Numbered from the stretch's first letter, positions 27,650 through 37,066 are shown. The stretch: DNA of 64,000 nt from an uncultured Coriobacteriaceae bacterium (GCA_902786015.1 CADAAU010000002.1:229009-293008); one strand, 5' to 3'. Program-made: numbers and translations. The notes: generated by a model from the sequence alone, not told the origin.

Positions 27650-29509
27650 TTAGCTCAGGACCTTGAGCAGCCAGTCAACGTCGTTGGTGGTGCGCATCTT
27701 TGCGATGACATTGTCGTCCTCAAGGGCGCGTGCGACGTTCGCGAGTACAGTGAGGTGCTCGCCACCGGCTCCGGCGATACCAAAGACCAGGTAGGCCTTC
27801 TCCTCGCCCCAGTCTACTCCGTCGGGATACTGGTGCAGCGTGACGCAGGTCTTCTTGACGGAGTCCTTCGCGTCGTTGGTGCCGTGCGGGATGGCGACGC
27901 CCAGGCCCATGTACACGCTCTGCACGCGCTCGCGCTCGAACATGGCATCGATGTAGCTCTCGTCCACCGCGCCGTGTGCCATGAGTAGCTCGCCAGAGGC
28001 GCGGATGGCCTCTTCCTTGGTGACGGACGGGCAGCCCAGTTTGATGCCGTCACGATCGATGGCGATGGCTGGCTTCGTCTCGGATTCGATCTTCTCGGTG
28101 ACGACCGCCACGTCTGTTTCGCCCACGCCAGCGGCGGCAGAGGCAGCGACAAGGTCGTTGTAGAGCGTATCGAGGTTGGGGTCGTTGAGGAAGTTGTTGA
28201 TGACGACGAACTGTGCTTGCGGGGCGCTCTTGCGAGCACGGTCGGCAAGGTTGGCCTGCACTACGACAATGCGTGCGTTGGCGGGGACCTCGTCCACGGA
28301 GGCATGCTCAACGATGAGGTCGGGACGGTCGAGCTTAATGCGGTTGCGGAAGCGGGTAGCGCCCATGGCGGAGGAGCCCATGCCAGCGTCGCAGGCAAAG
28401 ATGATCTTGTCGCCAAGTCCAGCCTCTGCGGGACCATTGGAGCCGGCCGCCTTCATGTTGGCGACGGCATCCTGAGCGGAAGCGAGGTCGGCAACGTCGG
28501 AGGTACGAACGATGGGCGAGGCGATGAGGAACGATACGGCCGCGCCGGCGAGTACGCCAAGCAGAATCGTGATCTGCTGGCCCTGCGGCGCCATGGCCAT
28601 AAAGGCTATGATGGAGCCGGGGGAGGCGGGGCCAACAAGGCCGCAGCCAAAGAGAGAGAACAGAAGGATGGATACGAAGTTACCCACGATGGGGGCAATG
28701 ATGACCTTGGGGTTCATGAGCACGTAGGGGAAGTAGATCTCGTGGATGCCGCCCAGGAAGTGGATGATAACGGCGCCGGGTGCGGACTGCTTGGTAGCCT
28801 GGTCCTTGCAGAAGAAGCAATAGGCAAGTAGTACGCCAAGACCAGGGCCAGGATTGGACTCGAGCATGTACATGATGGACTGACCGGCGGTCTTTGCCTG
28901 CTCGGTTGCGATGGGTACGAACACGCCGTTGCCGATTGCGTTGTTGAGGAAGAGCACCTTTGCGGGCTCGATGAAGATGGCAAGTGCTGGCAGCAGGTGC
29001 GCGTTTACGAGCATCTCGACGCCAGACTGCAAGACCACCAGGATGGTGCCCATGAAGGGGCCAACGCCGTAGAATCCGCCAATGGCGAGAAGCATGCCCA
29101 AGATGCCGATCGAGAAGTTGTCGATGAGCATCTCGAGGCCGGCGGGCTTCCATTTGTCCGCGAAGTTATCCCACGTCTTGATAACCCAGCCAGCTAAAGG
29201 ACCCATGAGCATGGCGCCCATGAGCATGGTATACTCGGATCCGACGACGGCACCCATAACGGCGATGGAACCGATGACGCGGCCGCGCTGGCCGGCAATC
29301 ATAAATCCGCCTTGTCCTGCGATCAATATGGGGAGCAGGAACTTAAGAATGGGGCTGACCATTTCCGCGAGTTGCGCATTGGGGAGCCAGCCCGTTTCAA
29401 TAAAGAGTGCCGTGAGGAAGCCCCAGGCAATAAATGCGCCGATGTTGGGCATTACCATGCCGCTCAAGGCTTTGCCAAACCTAGATACTGCGGCTCTGAC
29501 GTCTGCCAT
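27650..29509 (-). CDS. mtlA: PTS mannitol-type permease, EIICBA fusion
   Basis: A 619-residue phosphotransferase transporter in the order IIC-IIB-IIA. The membrane IIC domain (about 1-335) includes IGAFIAWGFLTALFIETGW and GGIHEIYFPYVLM. IIB (about 372-460) has the phospho-Cys in FACDAGMGSSAMG. IIA (about 475-619) has the phospho-His in GVAIPHGTND. It imports and phosphorylates a hexitol, mannitol by family. No mtlD lies next to it; the divergent SorE-like dehydrogenase may act on its product, so another polyol or sorbose is possible. The ATG at 29509 follows GGAAGGAGAG. Two GTTGAAAC-type boxes lie upstream. Confidence 0.88.
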   Translation of the reverse strand: MADVRAAVSRFGKALSGMVMPNIGAFIAWGFLTALFIETGWLPNAQLAEMVSPILKFLLPILIAGQGGFMIAGQRGRVIGSIAVMGAVVGSEYTMLMGAMLMGPLAGWVIKTWDNFADKWKPAGLEMLIDNFSIGILGMLLAIGGFYGVGPFMGTILVVLQSGVEMLVNAHLLPALAIFIEPAKVLFLNNAIGNGVFVPIATEQAKTAGQSIMYMLESNPGPGLGVLLAYCFFCKDQATKQSAPGAVIIHFLGGIHEIYFPYVLMNPKVIIAPIVGNFVSILLFSLFGCGLVGPASPGSIIAFMAMAPQGQQITILLGVLAGAAVSFLIASPIVRTSDVADLASAQDAVANMKAAGSNGPAEAGLGDKIIFACDAGMGSSAMGATRFRNRIKLDRPDLIVEHASVDEVPANARIVVVQANLADRARKSAPQAQFVVINNFLNDPNLDTLYNDLVAASAAAGVGETDVAVVTEKIESETKPAIAIDRDGIKLGCPSVTKEEAIRASGELLMAHGAVDESYIDAMFERERVQSVYMGLGVAIPHGTNDAKDSVKKTCVTLHQYPDGVDWGEEKAYLVFGIAGAGGEHLTVLANVARALEDDNVIAKMRTTNDVDWLLKVLS

Positions 29510-29553
29510 TTTCTCTCCTTCCAATTATGACGGTTGTCTATTTGTGCGTGCAG

Positions 29554-29568
29554 GTGTTGAAACGACAA
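29554..29568 (+). promoter_or_regulatory. GTTGAAACGA operator box upstream of mtlA
   Basis: GTGTTGAAACGACAA, identical over 15 bp to the box at 37534-37548 before adhE and over 13 bp to that at 29761-29773 before sorE. It lies 45 bp upstream of the mtlA start, reading against that gene. Confidence 0.65.
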
Positions 29569-29605
29569 TCTAACCTTATGATTTGCAAACCAAAACCTCA
29601 ATTTA

Positions 29606-29620
29606 CTTTTGAAACGAAAA
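29606..29620 (+). promoter_or_regulatory. Second operator-like box in the mtlA-sorE gap
   Basis: CTTTTGAAACGAAAA keeps the TTGAAACGA core, 52 bp (about five helical turns) from the box at 29554. Just before it is TTTGCAAACCAAAA (29582-29595), matched with one change at 37480-37493 before adhE. Confidence 0.5.
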
Positions 29621-29722
29621 GACAAACGGTAGGATTTTTCCCGTGAACGGTTAGTAGTCGATAAAGCATATCATGTACGACCTGCATAAACGTGAATTCA
29701 ATCCCGCTCGCACAATTCCATG

Positions 29723-29750
29723 TTGACATTGTTGAAACAAAGGTTACAAT
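29723..29750 (+). promoter_or_regulatory. sorE promoter with internal operator box
   Basis: TTGACA (29723-29728) and TACAAT (29745-29750) have a 16-bp spacer. The box GTTGAAACAA (29731-29740) fills the spacer, starting 8 bp after the first base of the -35. The same arrangement is seen before adhE. Confidence 0.8.
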
Positions 29751-29760
29751 GGAATCGAAA

Positions 29761-29775
29761 GTGTTGAAACGATAG
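29761..29775 (+). promoter_or_regulatory. Downstream operator box of sorE
   Basis: GTGTTGAAACGATAG. Its core starts at 29763, exactly 32 bp (three helical turns) after the core in the promoter spacer, as at adhE. Confidence 0.7.
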
Positions 29776-29799
29776 TATAACGAGAAGAAAGGAACGGCA

Positions 29800-31062
29800 A
29801 TGAAGGCAAAGGCAGTAAGGTTGCATGGGGCAATGGATCTGAGGCTCGAGGAGTTCGAGCTTCCCCCCATCAAGGACGACGAGATGCTCGTCGAGGTAGT
29901 GTCGGACTCTATTTGCATGTCTACCTACAAGATGGCCAAACTGGGCACCGATCACAAGCGCGTCCACGCAGACGCGGCCGAGCATCCGCCCATCACCGGG
30001 CATGAGTTCGCAGGCAACATCGTGGAGGTTGGCGCCAAGTACGCAGATAAGTACAAGCCTGGCCAGAAGTTCACGATCCAGCCTGCCATCAACTACAAGG
30101 GCTCCATGGACTCGCCTGGCTACTCCTATGAGTTCTGTGGCGGCGACGCTACTTACTGCATCCTCCCACAAGAGATCTTTGCCACCGACAGCTTCCTCGT
30201 CTACGAGGGCGAGGCCTATTATCAGGCATCGCTCGCCGAACCTCTGAGCTGCTCGATTGGCGCGCTCAACGCGGCGTATCACACGCAGATGGGTGTTTAC
30301 ACCCATGAGATGGGCATTCGCGAGGGTGGCAATCTCGCGATCACCGCGGGCGCCGGCCCAATGGGTCTTGGTGCGCTCACCTATGCACTGCATCGCGACC
30401 GCAAGCCCGGCCTGCTCGTGGTCACCGATATCAACCAGGATCGTCTGGACCGTGCTGCGAGCCTCTTCCCGCCCGAGCAGGTAAAGGAAGAGACCGGCGT
30501 CGAGCTGCACTTCGTGAACACGGGCAACATGGATGACCCCGTGGCTGAGCTGCGTGCCATCACCGGTGGCAAAGGCTACGACGACGTGCTGTGCTATGCT
30601 CCGGTGGCTGCGGTCATCGAGCAGTCGAGTGCCATTCTGGGTCGAGATGGATGCCTCAACTTCTTTGCTGGTCCTACCGACACTGCCTTTAGCGCGCCCA
30701 TCAACTTTTACGATGTGCACTACAACTCCACGCATGTCATGGGAACGACGGGCGGCAACACGGCCGACATGATCGAGTCCCTGGAGCTGACCGCTGCCGG
30801 TCGCATCGACCCGGCCGTCATGGTTACCCACATCGGTGGCCTGGATGCCGCCGCTTCTGCGACGTGCGGGTTGCCTGGCATCCCCGGTGGCAAGAAGCTT
30901 ATCTACACGCACATCTCCATGCCGCTCGTGGCGCTTGACGAGCTGCGCGACAAGGCGACCGAGGATGAGCGCTACGCCGCTCTTGCCGACATCGTGGAAG
31001 GCAACAACGGGCTTTGGTGCCCCGCTGCCGAGCGCTACCTGCTCGAGAACTGGACCGACTAG
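29800..31062 (+). CDS. Zinc-type alcohol dehydrogenase family, SorE-like (L-sorbose-1-phosphate reductase type)
   Basis: A 420-residue medium-chain dehydrogenase with the start MKAKAVRLHGAMDLRLEEFELP, ICMSTYK in the catalytic domain, ITGHEFAGNIVEVG, a nucleotide-binding AGAGPMGLGAL and a C-terminal GGKKLIYTHI. These match my memory of sorE products, which interconvert L-sorbose 1-phosphate and glucitol 6-phosphate; that assignment is from recall only. Together with the PTS gene it suggests polyol or ketose uptake followed by oxidation or reduction. GAAAGGAAC precedes the ATG. It is expressed from the promoter at 29723-29750. Confidence 0.75.
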   Translation: MKAKAVRLHGAMDLRLEEFELPPIKDDEMLVEVVSDSICMSTYKMAKLGTDHKRVHADAAEHPPITGHEFAGNIVEVGAKYADKYKPGQKFTIQPAINYKGSMDSPGYSYEFCGGDATYCILPQEIFATDSFLVYEGEAYYQASLAEPLSCSIGALNAAYHTQMGVYTHEMGIREGGNLAITAGAGPMGLGALTYALHRDRKPGLLVVTDINQDRLDRAASLFPPEQVKEETGVELHFVNTGNMDDPVAELRAITGGKGYDDVLCYAPVAAVIEQSSAILGRDGCLNFFAGPTDTAFSAPINFYDVHYNSTHVMGTTGGNTADMIESLELTAAGRIDPAVMVTHIGGLDAAASATCGLPGIPGGKKLIYTHISMPLVALDELRDKATEDERYAALADIVEGNNGLWCPAAERYLLENWTD

Positions 31063-31107
31063 CGATTGATTTATAGCACGGGCGCTGGGAGGGGTAGCCA
31101 TACCCCG

Positions 31108-31150
31108 CCGCGTGTCAGAGGGTAATCTCCCTTTGGCACGCGACGGGATT
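31108..31150 (+). terminator. Hairpin after sorE-like gene
   Basis: GCGTGTC and GGCACGC with flanking CCCG/CGGG form a long interrupted stem in the gap before the DeoR gene. A CTCTTTATT run follows at some distance. It separates the regulator from the dehydrogenase transcript. Confidence 0.5.
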
Positions 31151-31256
31151 ACGGCTCTTTATTGCGCATCGTTCCTGTTTTTTGTCACCTCTTTATTAAG
31201 ACACCTTCATTTGTGCATCGGTACGACTCCACATCATGTGGTAGATTGGAGATAGG

Positions 31257-32039
31257 ATGGCAGAACCGGAAGGCAGCACCATGGCCATGGCAGAGCGCCG
31301 TGAGCGCATCGTTGACTATATAAACAGCGAGGGTACCGTCACGTTCTCTCAACTCAAGCAAACGTTTCCCGACGTGAGCGAGATGACGCTGCGTACCGAC
31401 CTCAAGACGCTTGATAAGCAATGTCTTATCATTCGGGTCCATGGGGGAGCCAAGTCGGTGGGATTTGCCGTAGGTACTGACGATCTGTTGGCGCGACGTG
31501 TGGGGCGTCGTTCGGTGGAAAAGACAACGATTGCACAAAAGGCCGCTGATCTCATTAGTCCGGGCCGAACCATCTTCATCGATTCGGGAAGCACGACGAC
31601 GGCGCTTGCTGCGGTTATGGAAGACATGGAACTGTTGGTCTTTACCAACTCGCTGACCGTTGCCTCTGAGCTTGCTCGCCTGGAGCGCGCGAAAACGCTC
31701 GTTATAGGCGGACGTCTCAACCGTTATTCAAAGAGTACCATGGGCGCTCGTGCCATCGAATCTGTGCGGTCTTTGACGTTCGACCAGGTTTTTTTGGGAG
31801 TGACGGGATACCAGCGCGGCGAGGGCTTTTCGTGCGGATCCGATGACGAGGCCGTGTTTAAATCCACGCTCGTCAAGCGTGCCCACAAGTGCATCGTCCT
31901 TATGGACTCCAGTAAAGAAGGCCGACCGTCCACGTTTAGGGTGTGCGGGCTCGGTGATGTAAACGCCGTCGTGTCTGACGGTGGGTTGTCCGACGACTTT
32001 GCCGGAGCCTGCGAAGAGGCGGGCGTTGCGTTGCTGTAG
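31257..32039 (+). CDS. DeoR-family sugar-phosphate-sensing repressor
   Basis: A 260-residue regulator. A DeoR winged helix occupies about residues 9-65 (RRERIVDYINSEGTVTFSQL, then EMTLRTDLKTL and VHGGA). A DeoR C-terminal sugar-isomerase-like sensor follows (about 80-240, with IFIDSGSTTTAL, VFTNSL and SCGSDDEA). Members bind sugar phosphates and repress uptake and catabolic genes. Position after the PTS/sorE pair makes it the candidate that reads the GTTGAAACGA boxes at mtlA, sorE and adhE. An in-frame ATG at 31281 after GGAAGG is an alternative start. Confidence 0.88.
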   Translation: MAEPEGSTMAMAERRERIVDYINSEGTVTFSQLKQTFPDVSEMTLRTDLKTLDKQCLIIRVHGGAKSVGFAVGTDDLLARRVGRRSVEKTTIAQKAADLISPGRTIFIDSGSTTTALAAVMEDMELLVFTNSLTVASELARLERAKTLVIGGRLNRYSKSTMGARAIESVRSLTFDQVFLGVTGYQRGEGFSCGSDDEAVFKSTLVKRAHKCIVLMDSSKEGRPSTFRVCGLGDVNAVVSDGGLSDDFAGACEEAGVALL

Positions 32040-32189
32040 TGGCGGCTTGCCGCATGAAGGCAACTAAACTGACTGTCACAATTGATTCACATGCAAAAAA
32101 GCCACGGGTATCGGGCTCACGCCCCACTTCGGCCCGCTGCTCCCCGCCTCGATTCGTGATTCTGCGGCAACTAAATGTGTATCTCGTTA

Positions 32190-32252
32190 TAGAAATAGTA
32201 GAATAAGAGGTGGATAAATAGAATCAATAGAATAGATAGAATGAATAGAAAG
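32190..32252 (+). repeat. Low-complexity AATAGAAT-rich leader
   Basis: An AT-rich tract with many imperfect AATAGAA/GATAGAA steps just before the NTPase gene. It contrasts with the GC-rich surroundings and suggests slipped-strand variation or recently acquired DNA. Confidence 0.5.
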
Positions 32253-32263
32253 GGGTCTTGCGG

Positions 32264-33415
32264 ATGTTCGACAATCCTTTCAGCCCGGTGTTCGGCGGAA
32301 AACCAAACCTTTTCTTTGGTCGGAAGCATATCCTCAGACGCTTTGAGAGGGCACTTCGAGACGAGGGTAGTGAGGATCGTGCCCTCTTTGTGACGGGGAC
32401 AAGGGGAAGTGGAAAGACCGCCCTCATCGAGCAGCTGTCTCTTCTTGCCAAGAGGAAGGGCTGGCATGTGATTGACCTGGGTCCTGAGGACACCGTTCGA
32501 ACCTTGGCGCGGCGACTTGCTGGGCACGACGAGGAGACGCGGACGATTGACCCGCAACTGAGTGTCGGCATATTAGGGTCAGGCGGTAGCGTTGGAGGGG
32601 TGTCGACAGCGCGTACAACCCGTGTGGAGAGGGGTGACCTCGACGTACTGCTTGTCGAGGCGTGCCTAAACTCGAGCAAGGGTGTTATGGTTACCGTAGA
32701 TGAAATACAGAAGCTCTCAGAGAGCGATGTTTCGGCGATTAGCAACGCGTTTCAGATGGCGTCACGCAAGGGAATGAACTCGATCCTTGTGACGGCCGGT
32801 CTGCCGTTTTCGTATGATGAGGTCATTCGATACGGGGGCTGTACCTTCATGCGACGTGCCGTCCACGAGAGGTTGACCTTGTTGGATCGTGGCGAGGTTG
32901 TCTCCGCATTTGATGATACGACATCACGAGTTGGACTTAAGCTCGATGCACAGTGCTTGCGGGAGCTCGTGAACGCAAGCTATGGGCATCCCTATATGGT
33001 TCAACTTCTGGGCTATCATCTTGTGGATATTATTAACGATCGGGATGATAGTGATTTACGTCCTGTCGGTTTGGATGATGTGCGGCTTGCCGTGGGCAGG
33101 GCGGTGGAAGCATACTCGAGTCGAGCGTTGAGGCCAATGGTGGCAGAGCTTTCTGCGACCGACTACGCTTATCTTGCGGGCATGGCGCAGTGTCTCGACA
33201 AGCGGCGTTTCGCCCGTTCGTCTGACGTCGCTCGCGTTCTTGGCAAGGATGTGAAGCAAACGAGCCCATCCCGCGCTCGGCTTTTGCGTAGCGGCATAGT
33301 ACTCTCTCCGCGTCGTGGCTATCTTGTGTTTGCAGTGCCTTACTTGGCCGACTACGTGCTCGAGACTCCAAACGAGACAAGTGAGATTGAGCGCGTCCGT
33401 GCTTGGGGCGTGTGA
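32264..33415 (+). CDS. AAA-type P-loop ATPase of unknown function
   Basis: A 383-residue ATPase of the AAA_16/STAND-like or archaeal-ATPase type. The start MFDNPFSPVFGGKPNLFFGR is the family's 'FxGR' entry; then Walker A TGTRGSGKTALI (about 45-56), Walker B GVMVTVDEIQKL (about 140-151), and a helical plus winged-helix C-terminus (about 300-375). Such proteins act as signal ATPases or in mobile-element defence. GAAAGGGG precedes the ATG at 32264. It begins a cluster of three P-loop genes. The function is not known. Confidence 0.75.
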   Translation: MFDNPFSPVFGGKPNLFFGRKHILRRFERALRDEGSEDRALFVTGTRGSGKTALIEQLSLLAKRKGWHVIDLGPEDTVRTLARRLAGHDEETRTIDPQLSVGILGSGGSVGGVSTARTTRVERGDLDVLLVEACLNSSKGVMVTVDEIQKLSESDVSAISNAFQMASRKGMNSILVTAGLPFSYDEVIRYGGCTFMRRAVHERLTLLDRGEVVSAFDDTTSRVGLKLDAQCLRELVNASYGHPYMVQLLGYHLVDIINDRDDSDLRPVGLDDVRLAVGRAVEAYSSRALRPMVAELSATDYAYLAGMAQCLDKRRFARSSDVARVLGKDVKQTSPSRARLLRSGIVLSPRRGYLVFAVPYLADYVLETPNETSEIERVRAWGV

Positions 33416-33522
33416 GCGGTGAGGCACTGCCGGACTGCTTGAGGGGTTGTTGGGTTCGGGTCGTCGGCAGACTTTATCTATAATCAGTTCCAGACGGCGG
33501 CTTCTCCGGCGGCGGAGGCATC

Positions 33523-33579
33523 ATGAAACGGTTTAATGCGACGGGCCTGTGCGTTCCGCGCAAGCACTACATGCTATAG
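33523..33579 (+). pseudogene. 5' remnant of an AAA/PD-(D/E)XK gene
   Basis: A ribosome site and 17 codons (MKRFNATGLCVPRKHYM, then Leu and TAG) copy the start of the gene at 35322. Over 33514-33573 versus 35313-35372 I count five mismatches, four of them synonymous. The rest of the gene is missing and the AAA-ATPase_like gene begins 37 bp later. This is most likely the stump of a lost paralog. Confidence 0.8.
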
Positions 33580-33616
33580 TGAACACATGTTTCTGGAAGT
33601 CGCGAGGAGGTGCGAC

Positions 33617-35236
33617 ATGGGCACATACCTTGATCCGGGGAACAGCGGGTTCGTTCGAATGACGAGTGCTGGGTACGTAGATAAGACGGGGCTGATTAGC
33701 CAGCTCAATCAGACAATCGGAACCGGCAAAAACCTTACCTGCATCAGTATGCCCCGTCGCTTCGGAAAGTCCTATGCCGCCCAGATGCTGTGCGCATATT
33801 ACGATGTGAGCTGTGATTCTCGCGAGCTGTTTGCTGGCTACGAGATTGCGCATGATGCGAGCTTCGAGCATCACCTCAACAAGTACCACGTCATAAGCCT
33901 TGATGTGACGAGTTTCGTCTCCGAGGCTGAGGTCGAGGGAACTCCGCTGTGCGAGGTGCCGGCGAGAATCTCGTTGGCGGTGCGACGCGAGGCCGCGGAG
34001 CTTTGCCCCGCATGTGGGGAGAAGGAGACTGCCACCGAGGCTCTCATAGCTCTCGCAAACGCAACTGGGTCAAAGGTCGTCTTCATCATTGACGAGTGGG
34101 ATGCGCTCATACGCGAGGCCACTCATGACGGAGAGGCGCAGAATCGCTATCTCAATCTGCTTCGCTCGTGGTTCAAGAACAACAGCTTCACTCCCAAGGT
34201 CGTCGCGGCTGCCTACATGACCGGAATCCTCCCGATAAAGAAGAACGGCTCACAGTCGGCGATTTCTGACTTCCGTGAGTATTCTGTACTGGATCCGGGT
34301 AGCTTTGCCACATACGTTGGCTTTACCGAGCGAGAGGTTCGCGAGCTCTGCGAGGAGCGGGGCAGGAGCTTCGCGCGCATGCGGCGATGGTACGACGGAT
34401 ACACCGTAGGGGATGCGCATTCGATGTACAACCCCTACTCCGTTATGCACGCGCTTGATTCGGGCAGATACAAATCCTACTGGAAGAAGACCTCGGCAGC
34501 TGATGCGCTGATGACCTATATCGACATGGGTCAGGACGGCCTGCAAGCAGACATTGCTCGGCTCATGGCCGGCGAGCAAGTCGAGATAGAAACTGATTCC
34601 TTCCAGAACGATGTCGAGACGTTCACCTGTAAGGATGATGTCCTTACGCTCATGGTGCATCTAGGCTACCTCACGTACGAGGAGGTGCCGGATTTCTACG
34701 ATGACGAAGACGAGGTGATGGCGGGTCTCTGCGGCATCCCGAACGAAGAGGTCCGCACGGAGTTCGATAACGTTCTGCGCCGCGCGAGGCATCCGGAGCT
34801 TGTCGCGCTGGTTCGCCGTTCTGACGAGCTGCTCAAGGACACGCTTGCTGGTAGGGAGGCGAAGGTTGCGAAGGCTATCCAAGAAGTGCACGACTCGGAG
34901 TATGCGCCGACTTTTTACAACAATGAGCAAAGCCTGAGGTATGTGGTGAAGATGGCATACCTCTCCTGCGTGGATCAGTATGCCAAGATTGAGGAGCTAC
35001 CCTCGGGTCACGGCTTGGCTGACGTCGTGTTCCTTCCCAAACGCAGGTCTGCCCTTCCCGCGATGGTCGTGGAACTGAAGTGGAAGGCATCGGCTGAGAG
35101 TGCGATTCAACAGATTCACGATAGGAACTACCCCAAAGCCTTGGAAGGGTTCGGCGGAGACATCGTGCTCGTCGGTGTGAACTACGACACAAAGACGAAG
35201 GAACACAGCTGCAAGATAGAGCGACATTCAATGTAG
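33617..35236 (+). CDS. AAA-ATPase_like / PD-(D/E)XK nuclease superfamily protein
   Basis: A 539-residue protein of the widespread gut-bacterial 'AAA-ATPase-like + PDDEXK_9 (DUF1703)' family. N-terminal GYVDKTGLISQL leads to a Walker A-like MPRRFGKSYAAQML (about 45-58) and Walker B VVFIIDEWDAL (about 154-164). The C-terminal nuclease-like domain has GLADVVF followed by AMVVELKW (about 480-500). Roles are unproven; links to mobile DNA are suspected. GAGGAGGTG sets the ATG at 33617. It is flanked by the gene stump upstream and a related gene downstream. Confidence 0.85.
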   Translation: MGTYLDPGNSGFVRMTSAGYVDKTGLISQLNQTIGTGKNLTCISMPRRFGKSYAAQMLCAYYDVSCDSRELFAGYEIAHDASFEHHLNKYHVISLDVTSFVSEAEVEGTPLCEVPARISLAVRREAAELCPACGEKETATEALIALANATGSKVVFIIDEWDALIREATHDGEAQNRYLNLLRSWFKNNSFTPKVVAAAYMTGILPIKKNGSQSAISDFREYSVLDPGSFATYVGFTEREVRELCEERGRSFARMRRWYDGYTVGDAHSMYNPYSVMHALDSGRYKSYWKKTSAADALMTYIDMGQDGLQADIARLMAGEQVEIETDSFQNDVETFTCKDDVLTLMVHLGYLTYEEVPDFYDDEDEVMAGLCGIPNEEVRTEFDNVLRRARHPELVALVRRSDELLKDTLAGREAKVAKAIQEVHDSEYAPTFYNNEQSLRYVVKMAYLSCVDQYAKIEELPSGHGLADVVFLPKRRSALPAMVVELKWKASAESAIQQIHDRNYPKALEGFGGDIVLVGVNYDTKTKEHSCKIERHSM

Positions 35237-35321
35237 CGAGATGGCTGTCTCGTATATCCATGACATCCTGCGCGTAGCCCATCCAGTTCAGAAGTCCGAC
35301 GTTGAAAAAATGGGAGGCATC

Positions 35322-36914
35322 ATGAAACGGTTCAACACGACTGGCCTATGCGTTCCGCGCAAGCACTACATGGTAAACATCGACGACCGGGTGGACCAGA
35401 TTCGCGCCATGGTGGACGAGGGCGATTACTTCTCCATCAACAGGGGACGTCAGTATGGCAAGACCACGACGCTTGCGGCGCTCGAGCGCGCGCTGCAGGG
35501 CGACTACGGTGTGATTCGTCTGGATTTCCAGGCCATAAGCACCGCAGGTTTCAGCACTGAAGGTATGTTTGTAGGCGCGTTTTGTCGGATTCTGTGGCGC
35601 AAACGCGCGCGGCTGCAGATGCCCGTGCAGATTCAGGCGGATATAAAGGAGCTTACGCGCATCGACGAAGACAAGGCGTCGCTCGACAAGCTATTCTTTG
35701 TGCTTGCCGACTGGTGCGAGGAGAGCGACAAGCCCCTCGTGCTCATTATCGACGAAGTGGACAGCGCCACCAACAACCAAGTTTTCTTGGACTTCCTGGC
35801 TCAGTTGCGTCTGCAATACCTGGAGCGAGCAGACTATCCCGATACTCCCGCTTTCCAGTCGGTCATTTTGGCGGGAGTCACCGACGTACGCCATCTGTGC
35901 GCAAAGATTCGTGACGAAGACCAGCACAAGGTTAACAGCCCGTGGAACATTGCGGCCAACTTCGAGGTGAGCATGGAGTTTTCTGCGACCGACATCGCCG
36001 GAATGATCACGGAATACGAGGTGGATCACAGCACGGACATGAACGTGGAAGGCATTGCACGACAAATCTACGACTACACGCATGGGTATCCGTTCCTCGT
36101 GAGTCGCGTGTGCCAGATTATAGACGAGAAGCTCGTTGGTCACGGCTTCGCGAGTCGCGAGGAGGCGTGGTCGCAGCGGGGCGTGGACGAGGCGGTGAGG
36201 CTGCTTCTCTCTGAGACGAACACACTTTTCGACTCGCTCATGGGCAAGCTACAGAACTATCCCGAACTGCGCGGAAAGCTACGGGCGATGCTCATGCGCG
36301 GCGAGCAAGTTGCGTACGTGAGCTATGACAACGAACAGCAGCAGCTCCTCATGTACGGTTTTGCACGTGTCGAGCATAACAAGCTCGTGGTGGCGAACCG
36401 AGTGTTCGAGATGCTGCTCTACGTATCCTTCGTTGGCGAGAGCGAGGCGGACCCCGGTCTTAGAATCGCTGCAGGTGCCGACCAATCTCTCTTCATCGAC
36501 GAGGATGGCGGACTCGACGTGCCCAAGATCATGGCGCACTTTATCCGCGATCACAATCGCATCCATGGCGACTCGGGGGAGCGGTTCCTTGAGGAAGAAG
36601 GGCGCGAGAGATTCCTCACGTACCTCTCGCCCATCATCAACGGGACCGGTACCTACAGCATAGAGGAGCAGACACGCGACCAGCGTCGCATGGACGTCGT
36701 GATTCATTGGCTAGGAAAGCGCTATGTCATAGAGCTGAAGATTTGGCGCGGAGAACGCTATCACACGGAAGGGGAGCGGCAGATCGAGGGCTACCTCGAC
36801 TACTTCGGTCTCTCAGTGGGGTATTTGCTGAGTTTCGACTTCCGTCGCGCGAAGGAACCGGGTGTCGAGCGAGTGCAGCTGGGCGAGCGCGTGCTCTTTG
36901 AGGGCACGGTTTAA
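35322..36914 (+). CDS. AAA ATPase with C-terminal PD-(D/E)XK domain
   Basis: A 530-residue protein. The N-terminus MKRFNTTGLCVPRKHYMVNI is followed by a P-loop variant INRGRQYGKTTTL (about 38-50), Walker B LVLIIDEVDSA (about 142-152), a helical middle, and a nuclease-like end with RRMDVVIHW then YVIELKIWRGE (about 465-490) and an RQIEGYLDYF helix. It belongs to the 'AAA-like domain' proteins common in gut anaerobes. GGGAGGCATC precedes the ATG at 35322. Its own start is duplicated as the stump at 33523. Its stop is 5 bp from the truncated PIN gene, so it may have arrived by recombination. Confidence 0.82.
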   Translation: MKRFNTTGLCVPRKHYMVNIDDRVDQIRAMVDEGDYFSINRGRQYGKTTTLAALERALQGDYGVIRLDFQAISTAGFSTEGMFVGAFCRILWRKRARLQMPVQIQADIKELTRIDEDKASLDKLFFVLADWCEESDKPLVLIIDEVDSATNNQVFLDFLAQLRLQYLERADYPDTPAFQSVILAGVTDVRHLCAKIRDEDQHKVNSPWNIAANFEVSMEFSATDIAGMITEYEVDHSTDMNVEGIARQIYDYTHGYPFLVSRVCQIIDEKLVGHGFASREEAWSQRGVDEAVRLLLSETNTLFDSLMGKLQNYPELRGKLRAMLMRGEQVAYVSYDNEQQQLLMYGFARVEHNKLVVANRVFEMLLYVSFVGESEADPGLRIAAGADQSLFIDEDGGLDVPKIMAHFIRDHNRIHGDSGERFLEEEGRERFLTYLSPIINGTGTYSIEEQTRDQRRMDVVIHWLGKRYVIELKIWRGERYHTEGERQIEGYLDYFGLSVGYLLSFDFRRAKEPGVERVQLGERVLFEGTV

Positions 36915-36919
36915 GCTCG

Positions 36920-37066
36920 TCACACCTTTTCTTTAGGTCGCAATGTGACTCCCGCTATGTATGCCCTATTAAAGAACTCGAGCGACTCATCGTGCTTGGG
37001 ATGGTCGCCCAAGTAGTTGTCGACCCATACGCACGAGTCAACGAGAATGCGCAAGGAATCATCCAC
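36920..37066 (-). pseudogene. Truncated PIN-domain (VapC-like) toxin
   Basis: A 48-residue frame with a GTG start that overlaps the stop of the upstream small gene by 8 nt. It begins VDDSLRILVDSCVWVDNYLG, the N-terminal PIN strand with the first catalytic Asp, and continues to AYIAGVTL. It then stops after RPKEKV. A full PIN domain is about 130 residues, so two thirds, with the other acidic residues, are missing. The truncation point lies next to the 3' end of the AAA gene. Confidence 0.7.

Noticed and set aside
29698..31101. Long open frame antisense to the SorE-like gene
   Set aside because: It covers the sorE promoter and coding region; the plus strand has a strong promoter, ribosome site and family motifs.
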